Origin: Acidobacteriota bacterium
Lineage (GTDB): Bacteria; Acidobacteriota; UBA6911
Assembly: GCA_016934295.1 (NCBI GenBank)
Contig: JAFGTD010000300.1
Location: 1 to 35,537, forward strand
DNA: 35,537 nucleotides
Direction: 5' to 3'
The translations under genes and the position numbers were made by a program. The notes below the pieces were generated by a model. The model saw only the letters and a program-made list of their open reading frames with translations, made no database searches and had not been told where the DNA came from. Of this stretch, positions 18,803 through 28,755 are shown one piece after another. Every line of letters starts with the position of its first letter. The first letter of the stretch is position 1.

Positions 18803-19366
18803 TTATCCTTCTTTTATTTTAAAACCGATCTGATTTTGAGGTTTAGCTGGTGTTTCAATCATCTTTTTTACCATGGAATATACGGTGGCAAGTTGCTGCC
18901 CATATTTTTTCTGCTGGTACTCACGCTCCTCAATTTTAATCGCCAGGGCCTTATGTGTTGAGAGCATTTCTCGAAGTTTTATAAAAGCGCGGATTATAAG
19001 AATGTTCATCTGTATTGCATGTTGGCTGTTAAGAACCGATGACAGCATAGCGACACCATGTTCGGTAAAAGCATATGGGAGATAACGCCGGCCACCACGA
19101 CCGCTGTTGTTTGAGATCACAATTTGTGATCTCAAACAATCCTGCTCCTGCTTCGAGAGCTGGAACATAAAATCCTCAGGAAACCGGTTGGAATTGCGTT
19201 TAACAGCCTGGAGAAGCACGCGTGTTTCAACCCTATACAGTGCAGCTAAATCCTCATCGAGCATCACCTTTTGACCGCGAATCAGGAAAATGCGTCTTTC
19301 AATCATTTCCACAGGGATTGGACGTAGTCTGGTCACCCCTGAATTTGAGGGCTTTGATTTGACCAT
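18803..19366 (-). CDS. ORF6N domain protein
   Basis: IERRIFLIRGQKVMLDEDLAALYRVETRVLLQAVKRNSNRFPEDFMFQLSKQE...GGRRYLPYAFTEHGVAMLSSVLNS. Confidence 0.9.
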   Translation of the reverse strand: MVKSKPSNSGVTRLRPIPVEMIERRIFLIRGQKVMLDEDLAALYRVETRVLLQAVKRNSNRFPEDFMFQLSKQEQDCLRSQIVISNNSGRGGRRYLPYAFTEHGVAMLSSVLNSQHAIQMNILIIRAFIKLREMLSTHKALAIKIEEREYQQKKYGQQLATVYSMVKKMIETPAKPQNQIGFKIKEG

Positions 19367-19733
19367 AGGCTGGAATTTCTAAATCACCGCTGTTGTAAAT
19401 TCAGTATTTCTTTCTTTTATATTGTTTTATGTATCGCCGATTCATTTCAGTGATTTTTTAAAAGAGCATATGGGACTGTTTGCTGTAGCGGCAAGTCCGG
19501 ACCAAGCGTCGCCGCTGAGCTCAGACGTCAAGCTTCCAATAAAGTATAAACTTGAAACACCTGAAAGTATGGGCATTCATTTGAGGATGACTGCTTTTTA
19601 AAGACATCAGTGTTTTATAGAAAATTGATTATGGGCAATAGATAATCCTTTATTGCCGTATTATGGACTTTTCTTTTTGCTTGATCCCCGTATCTTCTGC
19701 AATTATGCTCGGCCGAAACGTCTTGGACAGACT

Positions 19734-21182
19734 ATGCAATACATTCGAACAGCGATCCTGCTCTCTGTTGCCTGGCTTCTTATCCCGGGAGACGCGGCGG
19801 TTTTAATTGCGGAAGAAAATCCATACTATTTCCGCTCCGACGGGGGCGTGGTTTCGCTTGAGGCTGGCTCGCTGCCGGAACGGCTAAGTTCCTCCGAAGG
19901 ACTCCGCTGGCGGACCGCAATCGACTCCGGGCACTCCACGCCGGCATTCTGCAGCGGCCGTATTTTTTTGACGACATACAATACGGCTTCCGAAGAGCTG
20001 GCCACTATGGCGCTCGCGGCCGATACGGGGCGCATTCTCTGGAAACGGATCGCCCCCGCTTCCGGCATCGAGGAGTACAGTCGGGATACTGGCAGCGCGG
20101 CCCAGGCTACACCGGCATGCGATGAAGAACGTATTTATGTGTTTTTCGGAAGCTACGGCCTGATCTGTTACGACCACCGGGGCACGCTGCTGTGGGAAAA
20201 GCGGATGGGGCCTTTTCAGGACGAATACGGTTCGGCAAGCTCGCCGGTACTGATAGACGATAAAATCATAATTCTACAGGACCACGACGTGGACAGCTTC
20301 CTGATGGCGCTGGATCGCAAGACCGGCAAGGTCCTGTGGAAGAGCGAACGGCAGGATGCGACGCGCAGCTATTCGACACCCGCCGTATGGACGCGTAACG
20401 GCCGAAAAGAACTTCTGGTCGCGGGCTCGCGCGAACTGGCGGGCTACGATCCGTCCGACGGCAAACGGCTGTGGTGGATACACGGGCTGGCCCGCATCGT
20501 CATCCCCACCCCCGTACCGGCCGGTGACCTGGTTTATATGGGCTCCTGGACGCCGGGCGGCGACAGTTCGCTGCTTATCCGCATGGAACCGTGGTCCGAG
20601 GCTCTGCGCAAAAGGGATGCAAACAACGACGGCAGGCTGACCAGGAACGAAGTAACCGACAAAATTATGAACGACCGGTTTTTCCCTATCGACCTCGATC
20701 AGGACGGAGAACTGATTCAGGCGGAATGGGAACGCTATGCCGACATATTCGCACACTCACAGAACGGAGTTCTGGCAATAAAGCCGTCCGGTGCAGGCGG
20801 CGAACAGATCGCGAGCGCCGTAATTTGGAAAAGCGTCCGTGGCGCTCCCTATGTCGCCACCCCGCTGCTCGATCGGGGGATTCTCTGGACAGTCAGGGAC
20901 GGCGGCATCGTTACCAGGTTCTCAGCCGCGGATGGGAAGATTTTGGAGATGAAACGTCTGACGGATGTGGGGAATTTTTATGCATCGCCGGTGAGTGCCG
21001 GCGGCAGGGTGTATATTGCCGGCCGGTCGGGTGTCGTTACCGTAATCGCCAACGATCCGGAATGGCGTGTGCTGTACACGCACGACTTTGAGGAGGGAAT
21101 ATACGCCACTCCGTTGATCGCGGAGGGGTGCCTCTTTATTCGCACCGAAAAGGCCCTTTATTGTTTCGGGAAAGGAAATTAG
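19734..21182 (+). CDS. Secreted PQQ-binding-like beta-propeller protein with EF-hand-like insertion
   Basis: Signal peptide from ATG 19734; propeller motifs (ALAADTGRILWKR, ALDRKTGKVLWKSE, YDPSDGKRLWW); EF-hand-like DANNDGRLTRNE and DLDQDGELIQAEW. Confidence 0.85.
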   Translation: MQYIRTAILLSVAWLLIPGDAAVLIAEENPYYFRSDGGVVSLEAGSLPERLSSSEGLRWRTAIDSGHSTPAFCSGRIFLTTYNTASEELATMALAADTGRILWKRIAPASGIEEYSRDTGSAAQATPACDEERIYVFFGSYGLICYDHRGTLLWEKRMGPFQDEYGSASSPVLIDDKIIILQDHDVDSFLMALDRKTGKVLWKSERQDATRSYSTPAVWTRNGRKELLVAGSRELAGYDPSDGKRLWWIHGLARIVIPTPVPAGDLVYMGSWTPGGDSSLLIRMEPWSEALRKRDANNDGRLTRNEVTDKIMNDRFFPIDLDQDGELIQAEWERYADIFAHSQNGVLAIKPSGAGGEQIASAVIWKSVRGAPYVATPLLDRGILWTVRDGGIVTRFSAADGKILEMKRLTDVGNFYASPVSAGGRVYIAGRSGVVTVIANDPEWRVLYTHDFEEGIYATPLIAEGCLFIRTEKALYCFGKGN

Positions 21183-21193
21183 ATAAACTCCCT

Positions 21194-21270
21194 GGAGTGC
21201 GGGAGCAATCTCCCGCCTTTGACTCATCATACACAAACGTAACAAAGGCGGCAGCTTGCTGCCGCACTCC
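21194..21270. repeat. Compound REP/BIME-like inverted repeat with 28-nt arms
   Basis: Arms 21194-21221 and 21243-21270 are inverted copies; each arm forms its own hairpin (GCGGGAG..CTCCCGC; GCGGCAGC..GCTGCCGC). Confidence 0.75.
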
Positions 21271-21291
21271 GGGGAATTGTGAGGATTGGTG

Positions 21292-23718
21292 ATGGCGGAC
21301 CAGACTCGACCATGGACATGGAAAATACCGGAATCCCACGAGAGGGTTAAAAAGGACATCGCACGCCAGGATGCGCATGTGAGAGTCTCCGGGAAGGCGG
21401 CCTTCACGAGAGATATTTCCCTGCCCGGAATGCTTTACGCCAAGATCCTCACTTCACCCTATGCCCATGCAAAAATCGTCCATATGGATACGAGCCGCGC
21501 GGAAGCGCTCCTGGGCGTGCGGGATATACTGAAATTCGACGATCCGGACATCGCCGAAGAGAACGGCAACGGAGCGGATACCGCCTATTATTACAATATT
21601 CTTGCACTTCCCGGAACCGGCGATTTCTTCCAGCACCCCATGGGTGTCGCCGTTGTGGCCGACAGCGAGGAGGTATGCGACCGGGCGCTGAGATTGATCG
21701 ATTTAGAATGGGAGGAACGCCCCTTCATCCTGGATATGGAAGATTCGGCAAAGACGGATGCCCCGAAGATCATGCCTGAAGTGGTACGCCAATCCCGGGG
21801 CGCCAGAGAGCCGAACGTCGTTACGATCGAGGAGCGGGAAATCGGCGATGTCGAGGCGGGATTCGCCGAAGCGGATACAATCATCGAATACAAAATTAAA
21901 AGGGCGATGAACTCCCCTGCCGGAGTCGAAGCCATGGTATGCGTGGCTCGATGGCAGGAGGATTTTCTCGATCTCTGGGTGCACGATCAGGGCAATCCGC
22001 AAGGCACTCTGAGCTCCAATCCTGTGTTGACGGGACAGTATGTGCCTTCCAGGGGAGGGCGTCCGTCGCTTGCATTCACCCACTGGTCCAAAATCAAAGT
22101 TCGATACCCCTATCAGGGCTCGTGGTTCGGGGGCATCTCCTGGCTGGCCTACACCGCTTTGTTTATTCGGATTGCCGCCATTCTGGCCAGAAGAGCGAAC
22201 GGAAGGCCGGTGAAGCTGCTGTATGACGAAAGCAGCTTCTATTGCGGCGGCGACGAAGCCGGTACGTATACCTGCAAAGTAGGCACCAAAAAGGACGGCA
22301 CAATAACCGCGTATCACTGGCATATGGTGGGAGTGCGGAATCCTGCCGTTGATAAAACCTACGAATGTACGGCAATCCCGAACATTCGCGGGACCCAAAC
22401 GTGGGCGCTTATCAACCGGGGCCACCAGGCGTGTTTCCGGCACGGCGCCGCCTCCTGCGTGCCCCACAACGTGATGTTCGATTCTGTTGCCGCGGCATGC
22501 AGTCTGGATCCGACCGAAGTCGCGCTGAAAAACGACGGCTGTCGCGGCCACGATTGGGATTGGGTTACGAACTATCAAAAAGAAAACGGTTTTCCCCAAC
22601 GGCAGAGCCTCAAGGAAGTCATTGAAAAAGGCAAGAAGGCCATCGACTGGGACCGGAAATGGCACGGTCCCGGGCAAAAGAGGCTGGCGAACGGGAAAAT
22701 GCACGGCCTTGGTTTCATGTCGGTAAACCAATGGCATTGGGGCGCCGGCGCGATGTCAATATTTCCCTCCCAGGCCTGTTTGTTCCTCAGGGACGGGAAA
22801 GTCACGATTGTTGGTGCACGCTGCGATATGGGAGTCGATGCCGAGAGCGCCTTTCGACAATGCGTCGCTTCCGAACTCGGCCTGAAATACGAGGATACGG
22901 TGTTACGGGAGCATAGTTCGGATAATGGTGCGTATTACCTCGCGCAGCCTTCCGGATCGAGCGGTACCGTCAATGCCACGCATCAGTTGATAGTCGCCGC
23001 GAGAGAATTAAAACAGCAGATCCTGCACGCCGCTGCTTCGCAACAGGGACAGGGATTTATGTTCGGCTCGAGTTCCCCCTTTGCAAACAGGAAATCGGAG
23101 GATCTCGATATACGGGACAGTTATATTTACGATAAAGCCAATCCCGATAAAAAAATGCCGTTACGCGACATCGGCGGCGGCTTCCTGGATGATAAATCTT
23201 TCATCTCCCACCCTAATACCCGCAATCAAGTAATAATGCCCATGTTCGGAAGGCAGGACAATCAACCGCTTGTTATGGCCAGGCAGGCCCACTTTATCGA
23301 AGCGGAAGTGGACACCGAAACCGGCCTGGTTGAAGTGACCAAAATTGTCTGTGTGAATGATGTCGGTCACGTTTTCAATCCCAGTGGGGCGATGGGACAA
23401 CAGTACGGCGGGGCCGTCATGGGGCTCGGCAGGAGCGCAACCGAAGAAAAAATCTATTGTCCTGCAACCGGAGTCGGGCTTAATTTCGATCACATCTACT
23501 ACCACCTGGGAACAATGAACGATTACCCGGTGGTCGACTGTATTCTTCACGAAAGCCATTTGGGTTATGCCCCATACGGCGCTTATGGAATCGGCGAGAA
23601 TATCGGCGCCGGCCTTTCCGGGATTACTTCGTCGGCTGTCTACAACGCGATCGGCAAATGGATCCTCGATTTTCCCATTACTCCGGATAAAGTCCTGAGA
23701 GCCTTAGGGAAGGCGTAG
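21292..23718 (+). CDS. Xanthine dehydrogenase/aldehyde oxidase-type molybdopterin-binding subunit
   Basis: VSGKAAFTRDISLPGMLYAKILTSPYAHAKI; QPSGSSGTVNATHQLIVAARELK; EAEVDTETGLVEVTKIVCVNDVGHVFNP; YGIGENIGAGLSGITSSAVYNAIG. GAGG RBS before ATG 21292. Confidence 0.9.
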   Translation: MADQTRPWTWKIPESHERVKKDIARQDAHVRVSGKAAFTRDISLPGMLYAKILTSPYAHAKIVHMDTSRAEALLGVRDILKFDDPDIAEENGNGADTAYYYNILALPGTGDFFQHPMGVAVVADSEEVCDRALRLIDLEWEERPFILDMEDSAKTDAPKIMPEVVRQSRGAREPNVVTIEEREIGDVEAGFAEADTIIEYKIKRAMNSPAGVEAMVCVARWQEDFLDLWVHDQGNPQGTLSSNPVLTGQYVPSRGGRPSLAFTHWSKIKVRYPYQGSWFGGISWLAYTALFIRIAAILARRANGRPVKLLYDESSFYCGGDEAGTYTCKVGTKKDGTITAYHWHMVGVRNPAVDKTYECTAIPNIRGTQTWALINRGHQACFRHGAASCVPHNVMFDSVAAACSLDPTEVALKNDGCRGHDWDWVTNYQKENGFPQRQSLKEVIEKGKKAIDWDRKWHGPGQKRLANGKMHGLGFMSVNQWHWGAGAMSIFPSQACLFLRDGKVTIVGARCDMGVDAESAFRQCVASELGLKYEDTVLREHSSDNGAYYLAQPSGSSGTVNATHQLIVAARELKQQILHAAASQQGQGFMFGSSSPFANRKSEDLDIRDSYIYDKANPDKKMPLRDIGGGFLDDKSFISHPNTRNQVIMPMFGRQDNQPLVMARQAHFIEAEVDTETGLVEVTKIVCVNDVGHVFNPSGAMGQQYGGAVMGLGRSATEEKIYCPATGVGLNFDHIYYHLGTMNDYPVVDCILHESHLGYAPYGAYGIGENIGAGLSGITSSAVYNAIGKWILDFPITPDKVLRALGKA

Positions 23719-23808
23719 AGGTCTTCTCCCCTAAATAAATTTATTTGCATAAAATTTAATATATCGTTATATTATAATATTATGATCTATTAATATAGTG
23801 GAGATAAA

Positions 23809-24132
23809 ATGAATTACGAAACAGCTCAGCGCATCGCGGAAGTCTTAAAGGCGGTGGCCCATCCCATTCGTTTGCAGATTCTGGAACTCCTGGAGCACGG
23901 GGAGCATTGTGTCGGAGATATAGTCGAAAAACTGGATGTGCCCCAATCGGTTGCCAGCCAACAGTTGGGCCTGATGAAAGACAAGCAGGTTCTGCAGTGT
24001 CGCAGGGACGGCACCCGGGCTTTTTACAGTGTTAAAAATCCAAATGTTGTTCCACTGCTTCACTGCGTATATCACAATTGCGAACGGAATCATGATTCGA
24101 ATCGGACGATCGGGGAAAGGAAGAAAGGATGA
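23809..24132 (+). CDS. ArsR-family transcriptional regulator
   Basis: RIAEVLKAVAHPIRLQILELLEHGEHCVGDIVEKLDVPQSVASQQLGLMKDKQVLQCRRDGTRAFYSV, an ArsR winged helix. Confidence 0.92.
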   Translation: MNYETAQRIAEVLKAVAHPIRLQILELLEHGEHCVGDIVEKLDVPQSVASQQLGLMKDKQVLQCRRDGTRAFYSVKNPNVVPLLHCVYHNCERNHDSNRTIGERKKG

Positions 24133-24617
24133 AAGTCAGGTCAAATATCTTAATAGCGGCGGGAATCGGGGTGTTGATCGGAGTATTGGCAACGGTGCTC
24201 GTACTCTTCGTTGCGATGCCCTCCATGATGATAAAAACGTATGAAACCAGCTACAGCTATGATGAAACAATCGAACGGCTTCAGGAACGGATCGACAACG
24301 CCGGGTGGGTGGTTTCGGGCATATCCAGGTTAAACGATTCCTTGTCCAAGCACGGCGTCGATTTAAAGCCGCGTGTGACGCTGTTAAGCCTGTGTCATCC
24401 GGAATATGCCAAAAGCGTACTCGCCACGGACCGCTATATATCGGTCATGATGCCCTGCAAGTTCAGCATCTGGGAAGGGGATGACGGAAAAGCATACCTG
24501 ACAAAAATGAATATGGGCCTGATGGGAAAACTGTTCGGCGGCAACATAGCCGAGGTCATGGGCGGTCGGGTTGCCGTGGATGAGGAACAGATACTGGAAG
24601 GTCTTCTGAAGAAATAG
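24129..24617 (+). CDS. DUF302-domain membrane-anchored protein
   Basis: N-terminal TM helix, then SYDETIERLQERIDNAGWVVSGISRLNDSLSKHG...SLCHPEYAKSVLATDRYISVMMPCKFSIWE. ATGA overlap with the ArsR gene. Confidence 0.8.
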   Translation: MKVRSNILIAAGIGVLIGVLATVLVLFVAMPSMMIKTYETSYSYDETIERLQERIDNAGWVVSGISRLNDSLSKHGVDLKPRVTLLSLCHPEYAKSVLATDRYISVMMPCKFSIWEGDDGKAYLTKMNMGLMGKLFGGNIAEVMGGRVAVDEEQILEGLLKK

Positions 24618-24660
24618 CGCCCTGCATAAAACTCCGGTTTTAAAATGCGGCGCTGTCAAA

Positions 24661-24699
24661 GACAAATAAGATCCGGATGGATTTCCGGATCTTATTGTC
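24661..24699. terminator. Bidirectional terminator-like hairpin between convergent genes
   Basis: GAC-a-AATAAGATCCGGA-tggatt-TCCGGATCTTATT-GTC, 13-bp perfect core stem between gene ends 24617(+) and 24723(-). Confidence 0.7.
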
Positions 24700-24722
24700 C
24701 GCATTTTCTGAATATAGCGTTT

Positions 24723-25415
24723 TTATTTCTTCTTGGGTGCACCAAAGGTCTTTAAGTTAGCGGGCCCTCCCCAATCAAATGTAGTCAAATCAAAGCCCGG
24801 GACGCGCGGTTCGCGATCCAGAGAAGGCCCCAGGTACAGCGCATGGAAGAGAACCGGCTTTCTGATTGCCCTGAAATTCAACGGGGCATGCTGGACGCCT
24901 TTAGGAATGAAGACGACGGTTGTCGAAGTGATGGTATGCTTCTCCATTTCCTCCCCCATCCAGAGATCTATCTCCGCATCGAAGCTGCTGCAGAGGTCCG
25001 GCAGTTCCGCGCCGAGGAAAATAAGGAATTCGTCATATTTGTGGATGTGGGGAGTTTCCCAGCAAACCGGCGCGGTGAACACCTGCCATCCTATCGTGGC
25101 GGTTGCGCCGGGCAGTGCCGAAGCGCCTCGAAAGTAAGTCTGGGGACTGGCTATTTCCGGAAATGGAGGGATACTGTTCAGACCGACGAAATCCATTTCT
25201 TTCGGCGGTTCGCCTTTGTCGCTCAGGAAGAATTTTCCGTATCTTGTTCCGTCGGTTGATTGGGTGTCCGCCGGAGCGGCCATCAACTCACTTTGATTGG
25301 GCGCTAATGCTTCCTGCAACGCGCTTGCGATAGCTATGCTGCCGGCGCCTGCCGCGATATTCTTAACAAATCCTCTGCGTGTCGTTCCTTTTTTCCCGTT
25401 GTTGTCAAGACCCAT
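24723..25415 (-). CDS. Tat-exported cupin-domain protein
   Basis: [23 protein letters not shown] Tat signal; [18 protein letters not shown] (HxHx3E) and [21 protein letters not shown] favours 25415 over 25439. Confidence 0.75.
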   Translation of the reverse strand: MGLDNNGKKGTTRRGFVKNIAAGAGSIAIASALQEALAPNQSELMAAPADTQSTDGTRYGKFFLSDKGEPPKEMDFVGLNSIPPFPEIASPQTYFRGASALPGATATIGWQVFTAPVCWETPHIHKYDEFLIFLGAELPDLCSSFDAEIDLWMGEEMEKHTITSTTVVFIPKGVQHAPLNFRAIRKPVLFHALYLGPSLDREPRVPGFDLTTFDWGGPANLKTFGAPKKK

Positions 25416-25680
25416 GGCCGTCTCTCCTTTTATATGCATTCTCTTCGCTGAAACCGATTGAGTTATTGTGCCATCTTAACACAATGCGGCCGAAGCGATG
25501 GAGTTGCAATTTTTATCGAAGCGGATCCGATGGCCGCGAATGTGTCCGCTTATTGAAAACGCGCACCAGCCTTTATGGGAAATACCTGTTATCGAAGACC
25601 TGAAATAATGGTTGTGAAAAGTGAATGGAAGCAATAACTCCATAAAGCATTTGGTTAAGGAACGTATTGAGAAATGCGGG

Positions 25681-28600
25681 CTAACGGGATTTTGATTTTT
25701 TCGATGTGAAAAAATCGTACAGTATGGGCAGCACCAGAAGCGTAAGGACGCCGGAACTGAGGATGCCGCCGAGCATGGTTATGCCGGCGCCGTTTCTCAT
25801 CTCTGCTCCGATCCCCCGGCCAAAGGCGAGAGGGAGCATTCCAAGAACCGCGGCGATCGTGATCATGACAACAGGGCGGAAACGTTCGCAGGCCGCTTCA
25901 ATCATCGCTTTGTGGCGCGGGACTCCTTCGCGGACGTGCACATTGAATTGATCCACGATCAGGATCGCATTATTGACCACGATGCCGATCATCATGACGA
26001 TCGACATGATTTCAAAAATGCCGAGGCTGTTGCCTGTCCAGAATAATCCCAAGAAGGTTCCGATCAGGGCCAGGGGTAAAGTAACGAGAATAAGGGCAGG
26101 CTGTTTGAAAGATTCCAGGATGGCCGCCAGCATAAGAACCACAAGCACAATAGAGATAATGCCTGCCTCCGCAAGGCCCTCCAATCCTTCGGCCATGACT
26201 TCGTAGCGTCCTCCGAACTGGTAATCGTACTGCGGGGGGAAATCGCCTTCGGCATCTATGGTTTCGCTGATCCGATCGACCGCGGTGCCGAGGGGCAATC
26301 CGGGACCCAGGTTTGCGTATAATTTCGAGACGCGCCGCTTGTCCTTGCGGGTCAGGAGCACGGGCGAGCGTCCCTCTTCGACAGATGCCAGGGTATTCAA
26401 AAGAACGGGCCGTCCGGGTTCTCCGGGGAGAAGAAAAGCATCAACCTGGTCCTTGCCGGTTTCTTCCTGCAATTTGACGACGATGTCGTAATTGCGCGCA
26501 TCTTTCTTGAAGGTGCCCGCGGTTACTCCCTCGAGATTGGCCCTCAAGTTCATGCCGACTTCTATTGCCGGAATTTTTCTGTCGGACAGGACCTCGCGTC
26601 GCGGCAGAATCCGAAGTTCCGGTTTTCCGGTTCGCACGGTAGTGTCGATATCCCGGACGCCTTCGAAGGGCGCGACCAGGTCGCCTACCTTCAGTGCAAG
26701 ACCGTCGAGCGTGTCATATTCCTCGCCGATGATTTCCAGTTCCACGTCGCTGCTCTGCCCGCCGATTATAGGGGGGATGTTTACCGTCGTTATGGCCCCG
26801 GGATAATCCGCGAAGCGCGATCGGACTTCGCTTATGATCGACTCCATTGTAAGATTGCGTTCATCCCTTTCGGAAAATTTCAGCAGCAGCTGGGCGAGGT
26901 GGACTCCCTCGGAAGTCTGTCCGACCGTACCTTCCACCTTGCCGATGGTGGTCAACGTGTGCTTCAGTTCCGGCACATCGCGCAACCTGCTTTCGGCTTC
27001 TTTGACGCGCTGCGTAGTCTTGGCCAGGTCATATTCGGTCGGAAACTCCAGCTTCACGAAGAGTTTTCCCTGGTCCGAATCGGTAACCATGCTTGTTCCC
27101 AGTCTGCCGGCCACGGAAAGGGAAAGCAGAAAAAGGCCGGCAACGATTAATAGAACGACAACGGCTGCCAGTCGATGCCGTTCGTTGAACTCGAGCAGCG
27201 CCCTGTACCATCGGATCAAGCCGTTGAAACCCAGGTTCCAGCCTCTTTCCATGCGAAGCAGCAGCGACCGGCTGTTTTTTTTCGGCGGCACCAGCAGGAT
27301 GGAGCAGAGAAGGGGCGTCAGGGTAAAGGAGACGAACAGCGACACCGCCGTCATGATCAGCATGGTTATAGCCAGCGCTTTGATAAAAAGCCCGATCATC
27401 GAATGCATCATGACAAGGGGAAACAGTACGACCACATTGGTGCCGACACTTGCCAGCACGGCAACCGTTGCTTCCGATGTTCCCAGGCGCGCCGCATCCC
27501 GGGCATTGCCCGTCCGGGAGAAGCGCTTTATGATCGCTTCGAGGACCACAATGGAGTTCGTGACCAGAATGCCGACGGACAGGCCGATGGCAATCATCGA
27601 AGAGACATTCAGCGTCAGGTTCGACAAATCCATGAAGAACAGGCCGATGATGATTGTCAACGGCATTGTAATGCCCACTACGAGCAAAGATCGTATATTG
27701 TACAGGAAAAGAAAAAGCACCAATGAGGTCAGGAGAATCCCCTGGATGACATTGATCCAGGCGCTGTTGTTCAATGCTTCGATAAAACCGCCGTCGTCCG
27801 CCACCCATACCAGCTCCAGGCCTCCGGGAAGGAATCTCTCCAGGTCCGTCATTGCCGCTCTTACGGCATGGACGACCTGAACGGCGTTCGCGTCGGATTT
27901 TTTAACAACCCTTATGGCTACACAAGGCCGGCCGGCAATGGAAGCCTGCTGCCGCATCTCTTCGGTGGCCATAACGACGGTGCCGATATCCTTGATCCGG
28001 GAGCGTTGCCCGTCGATATTGGCTATTTCAAGCTCCCCGATGTCTTCAATGTCTTCATAGTCGGCATCGAATTTAACGGAGTACTCCGTGCCGCCGTCCC
28101 GCAGATTCCCGGATGGAATTGTTCGTATGCCCTGTTGAATCGTTCGTACCACATCCATGCTGGACAGCCCGCGCGCCGCCAGTTTCTGACGGTCCAGCCT
28201 TATATGAACTTCTCTTTGGGCGCCGCCGACCAGTTGAACGTCCGCAACGCCCTGGATGGTCGTGATTCGATCCCGGAGGGTGTTGTCGGCGTAGTCATAG
28301 ATTTCGTCGATCGGAAGATCCCCGGCGAGGGCCAGGTTCACGATAGGCACCGCGTTGATGTCGAATTTCTGGATTATGGGATCTTCAACATCCTCCGGAA
28401 AATCCGCCTGGATCAGGTCGAGTTTTTCCCGGACATCGGTGGCGGCAATGTCGACGTCGACATCCAGGTAGAATTCCAGAAGGGTCTGGCACACATTCTC
28501 CATGGACGAGGATGTGACATGCTTCAGCCCGTCGACGGTAACCACGGCATCTTCGATGCGTTTGGCAATGTCGGTTTCGATCTCTTCGGGCGTCGCTCCG

Positions 28601-28755
28601 GGATACGCGGTGATTACGGTAATGTACGGCACATCGATTTTGGGCATTAGCTCCAGCCCGAGCTTTCGTGCGGAATTCAGCCCCAGGAGGGTGAGCATTA
28701 TGATGCAGGCACTCATTGCAATGGGTCTTTTTACCGAAGCTTCGGAAAGAAACAT
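25681..28755 (-). CDS. RND efflux permease, AcrB/HAE family
   Basis: 1024 aa; FLSEASVKRPIAMSACIIMLTLLGL..., PKIDVPYITVITAYPGATPEEIE, GIVVNNAILIVDQFN...RFRPVVMITIAAVLGMLPLAFG. Start overlaps the MFP stop (TAATG). Confidence 0.95.
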   Translation of the reverse strand: MFLSEASVKRPIAMSACIIMLTLLGLNSARKLGLELMPKIDVPYITVITAYPGATPEEIETDIAKRIEDAVVTVDGLKHVTSSSMENVCQTLLEFYLDVDVDIAATDVREKLDLIQADFPEDVEDPIIQKFDINAVPIVNLALAGDLPIDEIYDYADNTLRDRITTIQGVADVQLVGGAQREVHIRLDRQKLAARGLSSMDVVRTIQQGIRTIPSGNLRDGGTEYSVKFDADYEDIEDIGELEIANIDGQRSRIKDIGTVVMATEEMRQQASIAGRPCVAIRVVKKSDANAVQVVHAVRAAMTDLERFLPGGLELVWVADDGGFIEALNNSAWINVIQGILLTSLVLFLFLYNIRSLLVVGITMPLTIIIGLFFMDLSNLTLNVSSMIAIGLSVGILVTNSIVVLEAIIKRFSRTGNARDAARLGTSEATVAVLASVGTNVVVLFPLVMMHSMIGLFIKALAITMLIMTAVSLFVSFTLTPLLCSILLVPPKKNSRSLLLRMERGWNLGFNGLIRWYRALLEFNERHRLAAVVVLLIVAGLFLLSLSVAGRLGTSMVTDSDQGKLFVKLEFPTEYDLAKTTQRVKEAESRLRDVPELKHTLTTIGKVEGTVGQTSEGVHLAQLLLKFSERDERNLTMESIISEVRSRFADYPGAITTVNIPPIIGGQSSDVELEIIGEEYDTLDGLALKVGDLVAPFEGVRDIDTTVRTGKPELRILPRREVLSDRKIPAIEVGMNLRANLEGVTAGTFKKDARNYDIVVKLQEETGKDQVDAFLLPGEPGRPVLLNTLASVEEGRSPVLLTRKDKRRVSKLYANLGPGLPLGTAVDRISETIDAEGDFPPQYDYQFGGRYEVMAEGLEGLAEAGIISIVLVVLMLAAILESFKQPALILVTLPLALIGTFLGLFWTGNSLGIFEIMSIVMMIGIVVNNAILIVDQFNVHVREGVPRHKAMIEAACERFRPVVMITIAAVLGMLPLAFGRGIGAEMRNGAGITMLGGILSSGVLTLLVLPILYDFFTSKKSKSR

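Noticed and set aside
21703-22737. 344-aa minus-strand ORF opposite the Mo subunit
   Set aside because: Shadow ORF; the sense frame matches the XDH family throughout.
26834-27880. 348-aa plus-strand ORF opposite the RND gene
   Set aside because: Ser/Arg/Thr-rich antisense translation; no family signal.
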